Position numbers and translations under genes: made by a program
NCBI RefSeq assembly: GCF_007995245.1
Contig: NZ_VCBA01000004.1
Coordinates: 124,001-188,000, forward strand
DNA length: 64,000 nucleotides
Source: Tateyamaria sp. syn59
GTDB taxonomy: Bacteria > Pseudomonadota > Alphaproteobacteria > Rhodobacterales > Rhodobacteraceae
Direction of reading: 5' to 3'
Notes under the pieces: generated by a model
Database searches by the model: none
Told to the model about the DNA's origin: nothing
What the model saw: the letters and a program-made list of their open reading frames with translations, nothing else
Part shown: piece by piece, positions 1 through 10,178 of the stretch
Position numbering within the stretch: position 1 is the first letter of the stretch
Layout: each line of letters opens with the position of its first letter

Positions 1-910
1 CAAAGCCCGCCTCAGTCACGACATAATCCGTCAGCTTCAGCGCCGTGGTCGTGGCGATCACCGAGTTACAGCCGTGCGCGATGTTCGCGAATGGGCCACC
101 GTGAACGAAGGCCGGGTTGTTCTCCAGCGTCTGCACGAGGTTCGGCTGCATCGCGTCCTTCAGCAGCACGGTCATCGCCCCATCCGCCTTGATGTCGCGG
201 ACAAAGACAGGGCTGCGGTCGCGCCGATAGGCCACGATCATATCGCCCAGACGCTTCTGCAGGTCCTTGAGGTCTTTGGCCAGACACAGGATCGCCATAA
301 CCTCGGACGCGACAGTGATGTCAAACCCGGCTTCCCGCGGGAAACCGTTTGCCACACCGCCCAAAGATGCGGTGATCTGGCGCAACGCACGATCATTCAT
401 ATCAACCACACGGCGCCACACAACGCGGCGGGTGTCGATCTCAAGCTCATTGCCCCAGTAGATATGGTTGTCGATCATCGCCGAAAGCAACGAGTGGGCC
501 GAGGTGATGGCGTGGAAGTCGCCCGTGAAGTGCAGGTTCATCTCTTCCATCGGCACGACCTGGGCATAGCCGCCACCAGCGGCCCCACCCTTCATGCCGA
601 AGTTCGGGCCAAGCGACGCCTCGCGGATACAGACGCAGGCGTTCTTGCCGATGCGGTTCAGACCGTCACCCAGACCCACGGTCGTGGTGGTCTTGCCCTC
701 GCCCGCAGGGGTGGGGTTGATGGCGGTCACAAGGATCAGCTTGCCGTTCGCGCGGTCCTGCACCGAGTTGATGAAGGATTGGCTCACCTTCGCCTTGTCA
801 TGGCCATAGGGCAGCAGGTCGGCACTTTCGATGCCCAGCTTGGCACCGATCTCCTGGATCGGCTTCTTGTTCGCCTCGCGCGCGATTTCGATGTCGGATT
901 TGTAGGCCAT
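1..910 (-). CDS. fhs: Formate--tetrahydrofolate ligase (5' part, cut by window edge)
   Basis: This cytoplasmic enzyme makes 10-formyl-tetrahydrofolate from formate, ATP and tetrahydrofolate, feeding one-carbon metabolism. The reading frame begins at the ATG read from 910 ([16 protein letters not shown]) and stays open to the window edge, giving about 303 of the usual 555-560 residues. Family hallmarks are visible: the ATP-binding loop [18 protein letters not shown] near residue 68, the [23 protein letters not shown] segment in shorter pieces, and [18 protein letters not shown]. The C-terminal half lies outside the window. It is separated from the MOSC gene by about 170 bp. Identification is by strong motif recall; only the missing end is uncertain. 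Confidence 0.96.
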   Translation of the reverse strand, partial: MAYKSDIEIAREANKKPIQEIGAKLGIESADLLPYGHDKAKVSQSFINSVQDRANGKLILVTAINPTPAGEGKTTTTVGLGDGLNRIGKNACVCIREASLGPNFGMKGGAAGGGYAQVVPMEEMNLHFTGDFHAITSAHSLLSAMIDNHIYWGNELEIDTRRVVWRRVVDMNDRALRQITASLGGVANGFPREAGFDITVASEVMAILCLAKDLKDLQKRLGDMIVAYRRDRSPVFVRDIKADGAMTVLLKDAMQPNLVQTLENNPAFVHGGPFANIAHGCNSVIATTTALKLTDYVVTEAGF

Positions 911-1084
911 GATGCTCTCCGCAGTCCTTGGATTGGGCACGTCTTTCGTGGCCTGCATACAGGCGCATGCCTAGGGGTCATGCGCGCGATTCCGACATTT
1001 TGGACGATATCAGCGGCCCAATTGGAACCAAGGGTTTCATTTCGGAAACGATGGGAACGCCCGCGAAACCTATGACGTGCCGCG

Positions 1085-1684
1085 TCAGCCTGCGCGCGCG
1101 GCCTCAAGATGCGACCATACGGGTTGGTCCGGCACATGCAGCGTCAGCACATCGCCCACGGCCAACGGCCCGCCATGCTCGACCCACGCCGTCACCCCGC
1201 GCCGTCCCTTCGCCGCAGGCTTATAGCGCGCGCCGAACCCTTCGGCCTCCACCTCGATCTCCTTGCCGGGAAAGATGCAGGGGCGGTTTTCGATATCGAT
1301 GGCAATGCCCACACCGCTTTCCGACATCAGGCGCGAGGCAGGCGGGACGTGGGTGAAATCGGGAATACCCTCGATCACTAGCGATGCGCCGACCCAGGAC
1401 GGGTCGATCCGCTCCAAACCCATGGCCTCAGCCGTCAGCGCAAGTTCTTCGGCGCTGACGATACACAATTGACGCGTATTCCTGATCTCGGTGCCCGGTG
1501 TGTACTGGCTGCGCACACGGGCGCAGGACGGACGGGTTGGCCCGCCATGATCTTCGCCCGGAAAGCCGTCCAACGTGACCTGGACCGCATCCGCAGGAAC
1601 CGCCCGCAGGCTCACGGCACGGCTTGGAACATGGCCCAGCCAAGTGATGGTTCCGGTAAAAGACGTGGGCTTCAACGCAGGCAT
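1085..1684 (-). CDS. MOSC domain-containing protein
   Basis: A 199-residue protein of the MOSC (molybdenum cofactor sulfurase C-terminal) family, like YiiM/YuaD-type stand-alone MOSC proteins. The segment PTRPSCARVRSQY carries the conserved cysteine, followed by GTEIRNTRQLCIVSAEEL and a C-terminal beta-rich part with GVTAWVEHGGPLAVGD. The start at 1684 (MPALKPTSF) was chosen because AAGG lies 8 nt upstream; a longer frame to 1747 would run through the ftsH terminator. MOSC proteins are predicted to carry sulfur or metal-sulfur clusters, and some help detoxify N-hydroxylated bases, but the substrate cannot be told here. No molybdenum genes are adjacent. Confidence 0.85.
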   Translation of the reverse strand: MPALKPTSFTGTITWLGHVPSRAVSLRAVPADAVQVTLDGFPGEDHGGPTRPSCARVRSQYTPGTEIRNTRQLCIVSAEELALTAEAMGLERIDPSWVGASLVIEGIPDFTHVPPASRLMSESGVGIAIDIENRPCIFPGKEIEVEAEGFGARYKPAAKGRRGVTAWVEHGGPLAVGDVLTLHVPDQPVWSHLEAARAG

Positions 1685-1720
1685 GATCGTGACCTTTTCG
1701 AAATTCTGACACCGCGCACT

Positions 1721-1745
1721 AAAAGGCCCCGCACGCGGCGGGGCC
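1721..1745 (-). terminator. Rho-independent terminator downstream of ftsH
   Basis: On the minus strand, GGCCCCGC and GCGGGGCC form an 8-bp perfect stem with a 5-nt loop, followed directly by TTTT. It lies 39 nt past the ftsH stop and before the MOSC start, so it should end the tol-pal-tilS-ftsH transcript. AT-rich sequence on the other side (CTTTTT) makes it potentially bidirectional. Confidence 0.75.
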
Positions 1746-1783
1746 AATGACTTTTTGTGACGCTGATTTCAGCAAATGGAATG

Positions 1784-3700
1784 TCAGGTCGGTTCCGGTT
1801 CCATGCCACCATCGCCGGAAGGGCCGGACTTCTTCTTGGCCTTGGGGATGGCGGTGAGGCTCGGCTTCTTGTCCTCGACCTTGGACCCACCCTCATCATC
1901 GTCGGGCGCATGCGGGGGATCGCCGCGCATCACGCGCTCGATCTCTTCGCCGGTCAGGGTCTCGTACTCCAGAAGGCCCTGCGCCAAACGCTCGAACTCT
2001 TCCTCGTTTTCCTGGATGATCTTGCGCGCCAGTTCATAACCGTCCTGGATGAACCGCTGCACTTCCTGTTCCACCAACTCCTTGGTGTTGGCCGAGACGG
2101 AAAAGCCCATCGTGTTGCCCTGATAGCCCTGGGCCGCTTCGGAATAGTCAATGTTGCCGACCTTGTCCGACATGCCCCATTGCAGGACCATCGCACGGGC
2201 CAGGGCCGAGGCTTGCATGATGTCGCCAGCCGGACCATTGGACACCTGATCCTCACCATATTTCAGGATCTCGGCCGCCTTACCGGCCATGGTCATGGCC
2301 AAACGCTGGTGGCATTCGTCCTTGAACATGTTCAGCCGGTCCATCTCGGGCAGGCTCATCACCATACCCAGCGCACCACCGCGCGGAATGATCGTCGCCT
2401 TGTAGACGGGATCACACTTGGGCAGCAGGTGCCCGACCAGCGCGTGCCCGGCCTCGTGATAGGCGGTCATTTCCTTCTGTTCCGGTGTCATGACCATGCT
2501 GCGGCGCTCCGGCCCCATCATGACCTTGTCCTTGGCGCTCTCAAAGTCGACCATGGTGACGAAGCGGCGGCCCACACGTGCGGCCATCAATGCCGCCTCG
2601 TTCACGAGGTTCGCCAGATCAGCACCCGAGAAGCCCGGCGTCCCGCGTGCAATGATGCGCAGATCAACATCGGGGCCAAGCGGCGTCTTGCGCGCATGCA
2701 CGCCCAAAATCTTCTCACGACCCTTGATGTCGGGATTGCCCACGGTCACCTGACGGTCGAAACGGCCCGGACGCAGCAGCGCAGGGTCCAACACGTCCTT
2801 ACGGTTGGTCGCCGCGATGATGATCACGCCTTCGTTGGCCTCGAACCCGTCCATCTCAACCAGCAGCTGGTTGAGGGTCTGCTCCCGTTCGTCATTGCCG
2901 CCGCCATAGCCGGCGCCACGATGGCGACCCACGGCGTCAATCTCGTCGATAAACACGATACAGGGCGCGTTCTTCTTCGCTTGCTCGAACATGTCACGCA
3001 CACGCGACGCACCCACACCCACGAACATCTCAACAAAGTCAGAACCGGAGATGGTGAAGAACGGCACGCCTGCTTCCCCAGCCACAGCACGGGCCAGCAG
3101 CGTCTTACCAGTGCCGGGAGGGCCCACGAGCAGCGCGCCCTTGGGGATCTTGCCGCCCAGACGCGAGAATTTCTGCGGGTTGCGCAGGAACTCAACGATC
3201 TCGTCCAACTCGTCCTTGGCCTCGTCAATGCCGGCCACATCATCAAAGGTCACACGCCCATGCTTTTCGGTCAGCATCTTGGCCTTGGACTTGCCAAAGC
3301 CCATGGCGCCACCTTTGCCGCCGCCCTGCATCCGGTTCATGAAGTAAACCCAGACACCGATCAGCAGCAGGAAGGGCAGCAGCGAGATGATAAAGGTCTG
3401 GAAGCCCGACTGCTGTTGCGGCTCCACCTGCACCGGCACCTCGTTCGCGATCAGCAGGTCGGTCACAGCGGCGTCTTCGGGCTTGATGGTCACGAACTCT
3501 TCGGACCCGCGGCGGAAGCGCACCTGTTCACCGTCCAGCGTAGCGGATGTCACAGTGCCATCTTCAACGGCGCTCACAAACTCGGAATAGGTGATCTCGC
3601 GGCTTTGCAGCGTGTTGCCCGACCCGCCAAACAGGTTGAACAGCGCGAGGATCAGCAGAAACAGTACAACCCAGAAGGCGATATTACGTGCATTTCCCAA
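1784..3700 (-). CDS. ftsH: ATP-dependent zinc metalloprotease FtsH
   Basis: FtsH is the membrane-anchored AAA+ protease that removes misfolded membrane proteins and short-lived regulators. Two transmembrane segments (near residues 5-22 and 100-120) flank a periplasmic domain. The AAA module follows, with Walker A GPPGTGKT near residue 195, Walker B IVFIDEID, the SRH region and the zinc motif HEAGH near residue 415. The start is taken as TTG at 3700 (read [10 protein letters not shown]), because AGGAGA sits 6 nt upstream and family members begin [10 protein letters not shown]; the upstream ATG at 3751 has no such support. This gives 638 residues, normal for the family. It follows tilS by 77 bp, a conserved adjacency, and is probably the last gene of the tol-pal run. 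Confidence 0.97.
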   Translation of the reverse strand: MGNARNIAFWVVLFLLILALFNLFGGSGNTLQSREITYSEFVSAVEDGTVTSATLDGEQVRFRRGSEEFVTIKPEDAAVTDLLIANEVPVQVEPQQQSGFQTFIISLLPFLLLIGVWVYFMNRMQGGGKGGAMGFGKSKAKMLTEKHGRVTFDDVAGIDEAKDELDEIVEFLRNPQKFSRLGGKIPKGALLVGPPGTGKTLLARAVAGEAGVPFFTISGSDFVEMFVGVGASRVRDMFEQAKKNAPCIVFIDEIDAVGRHRGAGYGGGNDEREQTLNQLLVEMDGFEANEGVIIIAATNRKDVLDPALLRPGRFDRQVTVGNPDIKGREKILGVHARKTPLGPDVDLRIIARGTPGFSGADLANLVNEAALMAARVGRRFVTMVDFESAKDKVMMGPERRSMVMTPEQKEMTAYHEAGHALVGHLLPKCDPVYKATIIPRGGALGMVMSLPEMDRLNMFKDECHQRLAMTMAGKAAEILKYGEDQVSNGPAGDIMQASALARAMVLQWGMSDKVGNIDYSEAAQGYQGNTMGFSVSANTKELVEQEVQRFIQDGYELARKIIQENEEEFERLAQGLLEYETLTGEEIERVMRGDPPHAPDDDEGGSKVEDKKPSLTAIPKAKKKSGPSGDGGMEPEPT

Positions 3701-3706
3701 GGAAAA

Positions 3707-3712
3707 TCTCCT
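3707..3712 (-). promoter_or_regulatory. Ribosome binding site deciding the TTG start of ftsH
   Basis: AGGAGA on the minus strand lies 6 nt before TTG at 3700. No comparable Shine-Dalgarno sequence precedes the in-frame ATG at 3751, so TTG is favoured. Confidence 0.7.
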
Positions 3713-3777
3713 GATTTCACCGGCGCACGACCTCCGCGCGCACCGTTTCACCTAAGATAGCTATGCCGCGCACATGT

Positions 3778-5025
3778 TCAATGAGATAAAAGTGCGGCGA
3801 AAAAGGCATCTTTGCCGCCGTCCAGCTCTGCCGTCCACTCATCGTCGAACCCGACGAACGGGGCCGCGACCAGTTCATCGTTGTACCAAACCGCAGGGGA
3901 CGCAGCGAGCGCCGCGCGCGGCAAACCAATCTCGCGCCACCCGTCGATGCCTGCCAACGCCTCGTATCCCAGCGGGCGCACCTCCAGATCCGGGTCGTCT
4001 TCGGGCCCTGTGATCAGCCAGCGGTCATCCCACATGTCGCCCACTTCACAGACCATGTCCTTGACCGCGTTCAACTCGCGGAACACCCAGATCATCCCGT
4101 TTTCGACACAGACCTGGCAGCCATCCAGTGTCGCACTCTGACCTGTGCGCACGGCGGCAATGGCGCGCGCCACCGGCTCCTTGCGCGGCGGGTAGGTGTG
4201 TTGCGAGGTCCAGCCGAGCGTGTGCACCATCAACCGGCGGGCGATTTCCTGGGGCAGCAGACGGAACTTGGCCAGGTCAATGGCGATGACCCCGTGGATC
4301 ACCTGCGCCATGTCCTGTGCCGCCAAAAAGGTTTGCCAATCAAGGGCTTCGCGGCTGCGCGCCATGTGATCAGCCACCTCGACCAGCGTCTCGGCCCTGA
4401 TGCCCAGCGTGCCCAGAATGGTGAGTGCATCACGCACGCGCACCCGTTCGAACTGGCGCGACTGGTTGCTGGGATCCTCGCACCACGCAATCTGCGCCGC
4501 GCGCAGGTAGTTGCGCAGCGCCGACCGCTCGATGCCCAGAAACGGGCGCACCCAGGTGATCCCATGGCGGACCCGGCGCGCGGCCATGGCGCTCAACCCG
4601 TCGACACCCGCCCCGCGGGCAAGGCGCATCAGAAACGTCTCGGCCTGATCATCAGCCGTGTGGCCCAGCGCGACGATGCCAATCCGGTTGGCATAGGCCC
4701 AGTCCGCAATCAGCTCGTACCGGGCATCGCGGGCCGCAGCCTGCAGATTGCCCTGCCCATCCCAGCCGGTCCAATACTCCACATGATGCGCCAGGTTCCA
4801 CTTTGAACACAGGTTGGTGACCAGCGCGATTTCCTGCTTGGCCTCCTCGCGCAGACCGTGATCGACCGTGATGACATGCAATTCCACGCCGTTGTCGCGA
4901 CAATAAGGTACAAGCGCCGCAAGCAACGCCACCGAATCTCCGCCGCCAGACACCGCCGCGCCCAATCTGGCAGGCGGCGCAGCCCCAAGCTGTGCCTCAA
5001 TCGCAGCGATAAGCGGGGCCAGCAT
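3778..5025 (-). CDS. tilS: tRNA(Ile)-lysidine synthase TilS
   Basis: TilS attaches lysine to C34 of tRNA-Ile(CAU), using ATP, so that the tRNA reads AUA and is charged with isoleucine. The N-terminal PP-loop SGGGDSVALLAAL (near residues 26-38) is diagnostic, followed by ITVDHGLR and GHTADDQAETFLMRLARGAGVDGLSAM, all typical of the TilS N-type ATPase domain. The length of 415 residues fits alphaproteobacterial TilS. Its start is 3 nt past the cpoB stop, so the two are co-transcribed; ftsH follows. The tilS-ftsH pairing is widely conserved. Confidence 0.95.
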   Translation of the reverse strand: MLAPLIAAIEAQLGAAPPARLGAAVSGGGDSVALLAALVPYCRDNGVELHVITVDHGLREEAKQEIALVTNLCSKWNLAHHVEYWTGWDGQGNLQAAARDARYELIADWAYANRIGIVALGHTADDQAETFLMRLARGAGVDGLSAMAARRVRHGITWVRPFLGIERSALRNYLRAAQIAWCEDPSNQSRQFERVRVRDALTILGTLGIRAETLVEVADHMARSREALDWQTFLAAQDMAQVIHGVIAIDLAKFRLLPQEIARRLMVHTLGWTSQHTYPPRKEPVARAIAAVRTGQSATLDGCQVCVENGMIWVFRELNAVKDMVCEVGDMWDDRWLITGPEDDPDLEVRPLGYEALAGIDGWREIGLPRAALAASPAVWYNDELVAAPFVGFDDEWTAELDGGKDAFFAALLSH

Positions 5026-5028
5026 GGA

Positions 5029-5856
5029 TCAGGAGCAGCCGATGTTCTGCATCGCACCCTGAGCATCGGCGATCACGGGCGCACCAGGAAAGCGCACACC
5101 GACTTCGGCCAGCGTCACGCAGGCCTCTTGCGTCTGACCCAACCGGCCCAGGGCCGCGCCCAGCTTATAGAGGGCCTCGGCGGCCAGCGGGCCCTCGGGC
5201 GACAGAGTAAAGGCCGACAGGTAGGCCCGCGCGCCCTCGCGCACATCGCCCAAGCCCTCAAGGGCATCGCCCCGGCGCACCTCGGCCTCTACTGCGAGGG
5301 GGCCACCCGGGTAGGTCTGATTAAAGGTCGCAAACTGGTCCGCGGCGGCTCGAAAGTCACCGGATGCGAGCGCCTCCTGCGCCCGCTCGAAATCTGCTGC
5401 CTCCTGCGTGGCCAGTTGCGGGGCATTTGGCGCCGGTTGCTGCGGCGCAGGGGTCACGGCGGGCGCCTCGCCTCCGCCCAACACCGGCGTATCGCCCAAG
5501 GCGGCAATGTCGCAGCCAGGCTCCAACTCGCACAGACGGAACTGCAAATCGCCCACCCGGTTGGTGCCATCCGTCACGACGGAATTGATCCGGAACTCCA
5601 GCTGCTCGGTCTTGTCGGTCAGGCGGCGCAACTCACGTTCGATGACGTCGACACGATCCAGAACCGAGCCGCCACCGGTCACACCACCGCCAACGCCGCC
5701 TGTGGTCGACAACTCACGCTTCAGGCGCTGCACATCGGTGTTCAGCACGATCAACTCCTGCCGAATATCGGCAAGGGTCTGATCCTGCGCCACAGCCGGC
5801 GCAGCCAGCGCAAGCGCCACCGCAATCCCTACAAAAAACCGTTTCCCCACGGACAT
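5029..5856 (-). CDS. cpoB: Tol-Pal system protein CpoB (YbgF)
   Basis: A periplasmic accessory protein of the Tol-Pal system that in E. coli coordinates outer-membrane constriction with peptidoglycan synthesis. A signal peptide covers residues 1-23 (cleavage after APAVA). A coiled-coil segment (LADIRQELIVLNTDVQRLK) follows for trimerisation, then a Pro/Ala-rich linker near residues 135-155, and TPR-like repeats in the C-terminal half (GDFRAAADQFATFNQTYP, then two more units). The 275-residue length is normal. It lies 18 bp after pal and 3 bp before tilS, within the tol operon. Confidence 0.93.
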   Translation of the reverse strand: MSVGKRFFVGIAVALALAAPAVAQDQTLADIRQELIVLNTDVQRLKRELSTTGGVGGGVTGGGSVLDRVDVIERELRRLTDKTEQLEFRINSVVTDGTNRVGDLQFRLCELEPGCDIAALGDTPVLGGGEAPAVTPAPQQPAPNAPQLATQEAADFERAQEALASGDFRAAADQFATFNQTYPGGPLAVEAEVRRGDALEGLGDVREGARAYLSAFTLSPEGPLAAEALYKLGAALGRLGQTQEACVTLAEVGVRFPGAPVIADAQGAMQNIGCS

Positions 5857-5874
5857 GCCCCTTGTCGTCTCGGC

Positions 5875-6396
5875 CTACCCGGTCAGGCCGCCTGCCAATA
5901 CCGTAACAGCGCGACGGTTCTTGGCATAGCAGGCTTCTTCGCTGCACACCTCGATGGGACGCTCCTTGCCGTAGCTGACGACCTGCAAGCGGCCCGGTTG
6001 CACACCTTGGCTTACCAAATAGGCGCGGGCCGCATCGGCGCGGCGCGCGCCCAGGGCCAGGTTGTACTCACGCGTGCCCTGCTCGTCGGCATGCCCCTCG
6101 ATCACGGCAGTGAAATCGGCATTCTGCAGCAGCCACACGGCCTGACCATCCAGCGTCGCGCGGCCCTCGGGCGTCAGCGTGGACTGATCCACGGCAAACA
6201 GCACCCGGTCACCCACGGCCTGCTGGAAATACGCGGGCGAAGCGGGATCGGACGCACTGCCCGGCACCACGCCGCCAGTGGCACCGTTCGCAAACGGATC
6301 ATTCCCTGCCCCGGCACCGCCCAGACGCGCCGGATTGGTACAGGCGGCCACTCCCAGCGCCGCGCACAGCATCAACATGGATGTTCTCAGTTTCAT
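5875..6396 (-). CDS. pal: Peptidoglycan-associated lipoprotein Pal
   Basis: An outer-membrane lipoprotein that binds peptidoglycan and TolB/TolA. The start at 6396 gives MKLRTSMLMLCAALGVAAC, a lipoprotein signal with lipidated Cys19; a longer frame upstream to 6657 would destroy this signal, so it was rejected. The C-terminal OmpA-like domain shows the peptidoglycan-binding signature GHADEQGTREYNLALGARR. The length is 173 residues, standard for Pal. An AGAGG-rich ribosome site lies just upstream. The gene sits between tolB and cpoB. Confidence 0.97.
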   Translation of the reverse strand: MKLRTSMLMLCAALGVAACTNPARLGGAGAGNDPFANGATGGVVPGSASDPASPAYFQQAVGDRVLFAVDQSTLTPEGRATLDGQAVWLLQNADFTAVIEGHADEQGTREYNLALGARRADAARAYLVSQGVQPGRLQVVSYGKERPIEVCSEEACYAKNRRAVTVLAGGLTG

Positions 6397-6484
6397 GGCC
6401 TCTGCCTCTCTGGTTATCGCGCCGCTCTGGCGGCATCTTATGTTCAGACTATCACGTTCCTCGGTCAGAGGAAAACGCAACCCT

Positions 6485-7801
6485 TCAATTCTGCAATGGC
6501 CCCCAGGACGGGTCCGACCCGCCATCGGGCGTGCGCACCGGGCGCAGATTGCGGCCCGTGATGTCCACGGAATAAAGCGTCGAACGCCCCGCAGCCCCTT
6601 GAGTTTCACGCGAAAACATGATGACGCGCCCATTTGGTGCCCATGTCGGCCCCTCATCGAGGAACGACGCCGTCAGCAACCGCTCCTCCGAGCCATCGGT
6701 GCGCATCACACCAATGTGAAACCGTCCCTTGGACTGCTTGGTAAAGGCAATGAGATCCCCGCGCGGCGACCACACCGGCGTGCCATAGCGCCCCTCGCCA
6801 AAGGAAATCCGCCGCGCCTCGCCACCGCCCGAAGGCATGACATAAAGCTGCTGCGTACCCGACCGGTCGCTTTCAAACACGATCTGTGTGCCATCGGGGC
6901 TGAAGCTCGGCGCCGTCTCGATGGCCGGGGTCGAGGTCAGGCGCTGCGACTGGCCCGAATTGACGTCCATCGACCAGATATCAGTATTCGCCCCCTGCGT
7001 CAGCGAATAGACCACCGTCTGCCCGTTCGGGGCAAAGCGCGGGGCAAAGCTCATCGTCCCAGGCTGGCTTTCCAGCACCCGGCGCTGCACGCTGCCCACA
7101 TCCAGAACGTAGATACGCGGAAAGCCCGTCTCGTAACTGGTATAGAGCACCCGGTCGCCCGTGGACGAAAAGCGCGGCGCCAGCACAATGGCCTCCGACC
7201 CCGTGAGGTACTGAATGTTCGCCCCGTCATAATCCATGATCGCCAACCGCTTGCGGCGGTCATCCTTCGGCCCCGTCTCGCTGACAAAAACGACGCGGCT
7301 GTCGAAATAGCCGGTCTCGCCCGTGATCCGGGAATAGACGACATCGGCCATCTTGTGCGCAATCCGCCGCCATGCATCCGTCGTGCCCGCCAGTTGCAGA
7401 CCGTCCCCCAGTTCCGCACCGGAGAACACGTCATAGAGGCGGAATTTCACGCTGATCTGGTTGCCGTTCACGCTGACCGCGCCCGCCACGAGGGCCTGCG
7501 CGTTGATCGCCTTCCAGTCCGCATATTGCACGGGTGCCGCAAAATCACTGACCTGGCTGATAAAGGCCGATGACGGGATCTCCCGGAAGAGGCCCGTGCC
7601 CGTCAGGTCCTCGGCCACGACGCGCGCGATACGCTGGCCCCAATCCCCGGCCGCCCCGCCTTCGGGCACAAGGTCGGGAATGGCGACGGGCAAGGGTTCG
7701 ATCACCCCTTCAGTGATCTCGATCCGCAAGGGGCCACTCTGCGCCGCCGCCCAGGCAGGCGCCAGACACATCGCGATCAGGAAAAGCACTCGAACCATCA
7801 T
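6485..7801 (-). CDS. tolB: Tol-Pal system protein TolB
   Basis: The periplasmic beta-propeller that bridges Pal and the inner-membrane TolA complex. The N-terminal signal peptide ends near AWAAAQ, then comes the TolB N-terminal domain with [17 protein letters not shown]. The C-terminal half holds repeated PD40 propeller blades such as [16 protein letters not shown] and [16 protein letters not shown]. The 438-residue length is typical. Its start overlaps the tolA stop by 4 nt (ATGA), showing translational coupling; pal follows after 88 bp. Confidence 0.97.
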   Translation of the reverse strand: MMVRVLFLIAMCLAPAWAAAQSGPLRIEITEGVIEPLPVAIPDLVPEGGAAGDWGQRIARVVAEDLTGTGLFREIPSSAFISQVSDFAAPVQYADWKAINAQALVAGAVSVNGNQISVKFRLYDVFSGAELGDGLQLAGTTDAWRRIAHKMADVVYSRITGETGYFDSRVVFVSETGPKDDRRKRLAIMDYDGANIQYLTGSEAIVLAPRFSSTGDRVLYTSYETGFPRIYVLDVGSVQRRVLESQPGTMSFAPRFAPNGQTVVYSLTQGANTDIWSMDVNSGQSQRLTSTPAIETAPSFSPDGTQIVFESDRSGTQQLYVMPSGGGEARRISFGEGRYGTPVWSPRGDLIAFTKQSKGRFHIGVMRTDGSEERLLTASFLDEGPTWAPNGRVIMFSRETQGAAGRSTLYSVDITGRNLRPVRTPDGGSDPSWGPLQN

Positions 7802-8904
7802 TTGATACGCATCCTTTCGGGATTGAACGTCATCTCAATTTCTTGCCACTGCCCGTACTTCTCGGCAGGCAGGTCATATCCGTCGCGCGTGCAGCGAATG
7901 ATCGCACGCCGCGCCGCTTCAAAGGCTTGCTGGGCCGCAGCTTGGCTCCCGCCAGAACTCGACGCCAGCGTGATCGACGGGACCACCGGCTTGCCGTCCT
8001 GGCTCATGTCCACGGTCACGACGACCGTGGTCTGCAAGGCCTCCGACGACAGCGACCCCACGTTCCAGCAATTCGACACCGCCACGCGTAGCGCATCCTT
8101 TTCCCCTGCCGACAGCGGCGGGCCCTGCGGCACCGGGCTTTGATCTTCGGCTCCAGCCAGCGCCTGACGCAAGGCATCGTTGACGTCATCGCTGGTGTCT
8201 GCCGGTTCCGCCGCAGGCGTAGGCGCCTCTGGCTCAGGGGCAGGCTCCGCCCTCTGCACCGGCGGGCTGGGCCGCCGCGCGGGCGGACGGATGGAGGAGG
8301 TCGGCGCACCCGCAGGCTCCTCCGCCTCGGTCACAATCTCAGTCGTTGCCTCTTCGGGCGCCGTCGCCTCTTGCGCTTCTCGTTGGCTCTCGCCCGTGTC
8401 GCTTTCGGTTACAGCATCCTGCTGCACATCATCGGGGGCAGCCTCCGGTTCTGGCGGCGCGACAGGGTCTGGCGCCACACGCTCCGCTGCACGCGGCACA
8501 GGGCGCTGCGCGAGGTCTGGAACAACCACCGCCTGATCCTGCGGCGCGGGCTGCACAGGCGCATCATCCGCCACCTCCGGCTCCGGCTCGGGCGCTGGCG
8601 GTTCCGGCACAACATCGGGCTCGGGCGCAGGGGTCGGCTCCGGCGGCTCCGCCACAACCGCCTCATCCGGCACCGGTGTTTCGACCGGATCGGGCGCCAC
8701 ATCCGGTTGCACAGGCAAAGCGACATCCGTCACAGTATCCGGGATCGGCCCGCTGGGCATCATCGCCTCGAACGCATCGGACGAGATCACGGATACCTCC
8801 GTCACCTCAAACGGCAACGGCTCGGACTGGAAGGACCCGCCAAACAGCATCCAGCCGATCAGGCCCGCATGCCCGATGCCCGATATGACCTGTCCGGTGT
8901 TCAA
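7798..8904 (-). CDS. tolA: TolA-like energy-transducing protein (TonB C-terminal fold)
   Basis: The inner-membrane anchored protein that couples TolQR proton flow to TolB/Pal. The start is read as TTG at 8904 ([19 protein letters not shown]) because AGGAGG lies 9 nt upstream, overlapping the tolR 3' end; the ATG at 8943 would sit inside tolR with no site. One transmembrane segment (residues 5-20) is followed by about 230 residues of Pro/Glu/Ala/Val-rich low-complexity linker, then a C-terminal domain ([20 protein letters not shown]) resembling TolA/TonB domain III. The length is 368 residues. Assignment rests on position between tolR and tolB plus architecture, since TolA sequences diverge. 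Confidence 0.88.
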   Translation of the reverse strand: MNTGQVISGIGHAGLIGWMLFGGSFQSEPLPFEVTEVSVISSDAFEAMMPSGPIPDTVTDVALPVQPDVAPDPVETPVPDEAVVAEPPEPTPAPEPDVVPEPPAPEPEPEVADDAPVQPAPQDQAVVVPDLAQRPVPRAAERVAPDPVAPPEPEAAPDDVQQDAVTESDTGESQREAQEATAPEEATTEIVTEAEEPAGAPTSSIRPPARRPSPPVQRAEPAPEPEAPTPAAEPADTSDDVNDALRQALAGAEDQSPVPQGPPLSAGEKDALRVAVSNCWNVGSLSSEALQTTVVVTVDMSQDGKPVVPSITLASSSGGSQAAAQQAFEAARRAIIRCTRDGYDLPAEKYGQWQEIEMTFNPERMRIK

Positions 8905-8908
8905 GGGG

Positions 8909-9376
8909 TTACCCCTCCTCGCCGTCCAGCGTCGGCCCGCCAATATCGGTCACAAGGCCGATGTTCGAAAACCCACCGGCGTTGAGGGCCCCCATCACCT
9001 GCATCACCTGCTCGTACGGCACCGCACCATCGGCCCGCAAAAAAACCTGATCCCCGTCACGCTCGGCCGCAATGGCGCGCAAACGGCCAATCAGCTCGTC
9101 ACGGGCCACAGGCGTGGTCTGAATCTGGATCTCGCCCGTCGCAGTAACCGTGATGGTCAACGGCTCTTCCTGATCGGTCGGCAACGCATTGGCCGCCGTC
9201 TCAGGCAGGTTCACCGGCACACCCACGGTCAGCAGCGGTGCCGCCACCATGAAGATAATGAGAAGCACCATCATCACATCGACAAAAGGCGTGACGTTGA
9301 TCTCCGACATCGGCTGCGCCCGACGGCGGCGGCGGCGCGACCCGCTGCGTTCGTTCTGAATGACACCCGCACCCAT
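8909..9376 (-). CDS. tolR: Biopolymer transport protein TolR (ExbD family)
   Basis: TolR forms the proton-driven motor with TolQ. Residues after a basic start (SGSRRRRRRAQPMSEINVTP) give the ExbD/TolR signature INVTPFVDVMMVLLIIFM, including the membrane aspartate needed for proton use. A periplasmic domain with the end GFSNIGLVTD follows. The 155-residue length is normal. It lies 3 bp after tolQ and 4 bp before the TTG of tolA. Confidence 0.95.
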   Translation of the reverse strand: MGAGVIQNERSGSRRRRRRAQPMSEINVTPFVDVMMVLLIIFMVAAPLLTVGVPVNLPETAANALPTDQEEPLTITVTATGEIQIQTTPVARDELIGRLRAIAAERDGDQVFLRADGAVPYEQVMQVMGALNAGGFSNIGLVTDIGGPTLDGEEG

Positions 9377-9379
9377 GGC

Positions 9380-10075
9380 TCAGCCGTCCAACTGGCGGCT
9401 CAGGATGGTGGCGAACTCGTCCGAGAACGCCTCGTACCCCGCCACGATCCGGTCACTGTCCGCCGTCAGCTTGTTGTAGAAGATCACCGCCGGAATAGCG
9501 GCCAACAGCCCCAAACCCGTGGCCAAAAGCGCCTCCGCAATACCGGGTGCCACAACGGCCAGGTTCGTATTCTGCTGCTCCGCAATCTCGATAAAGGCGT
9601 TCATGATGCCGATGACGGTCCCAAACAGACCAATAAACGGCGCCGACGACCCCACGGTGGCAAGAATGGTCAGCCCGCCCTGCAGCTTCTCCGCCTCCTT
9701 GGCGATCGCGACATCCATGCTGCGGTCAATCCGGCTCGTCGCCCCGGCGATCAGCCCGCCATCCTCGCGATGCGACCGCTGCCACTCGATCATGCCAGCG
9801 GCAAACACCTTTTCGGACGCGCCATCGGGCTCCGGCCCGATCTGGTCAAACAGCCCATCCAAGGGCTCGCCGGACCAGAACGCCCGGTCAAACCGGTCGG
9901 CCTCCGTCCGCGCGCGGCGGTACACCAGGATTTTTTGAATGATAATGGCCCACGCCCAGAACGAGGCGACGATCAGAATGATCATCACCAGTTTCACCGT
10001 CAGGGTCGCGCGCATGAAAAGCCCCCACATCGAGAAATCAACCTCGTGCGCCAGGGCGAGCGCTTCTGCTTCCAT
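9380..10075 (-). CDS. tolQ: Tol-Pal system proton channel subunit TolQ
   Basis: The MotA/TolQ/ExbB-family subunit of the Tol motor in the inner membrane. Three transmembrane segments are visible, near residues 20-42, 130-152 (SSAPFIGLFGTVIGIMNAF) and 165-190 (PGIAEALLATGLGLLAAIPAVIFYN in pieces). The 231-residue length is standard. It is the first tol gene and lies about 100 bp after ybgC, the usual neighbour. Confidence 0.96.
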   Translation of the reverse strand: MEAEALALAHEVDFSMWGLFMRATLTVKLVMIILIVASFWAWAIIIQKILVYRRARTEADRFDRAFWSGEPLDGLFDQIGPEPDGASEKVFAAGMIEWQRSHREDGGLIAGATSRIDRSMDVAIAKEAEKLQGGLTILATVGSSAPFIGLFGTVIGIMNAFIEIAEQQNTNLAVVAPGIAEALLATGLGLLAAIPAVIFYNKLTADSDRIVAGYEAFSDEFATILSRQLDG

Positions 10076-10178
10076 ACTGCCTGCTCTTTTGTTTGGCCGC
10101 TTCTTCGGCTCTTGTCTGGCGCAAAGACTAAGGCAAAGGACAGGGGAAAGCTATCACTTCGGCGTCAGAACACCGGTA

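Noticed and set aside
1757-3760. 667-residue open frame on the plus strand opposite ftsH
   Set aside because: It is the antisense mirror of ftsH; the minus frame has full FtsH motifs, while this one is His/Arg-rich without any family signature.
4858-6561. 567-residue plus-strand open frame opposite tilS, cpoB and pal
   Set aside because: It crosses three well-supported minus-strand genes and has the biased composition of GC-rich antisense frames.
8220-8700. Low-complexity repeats as possible tandem DNA repeats
   Set aside because: They are Pro/Glu/Ala codons of the TolA linker and show no fixed DNA period.
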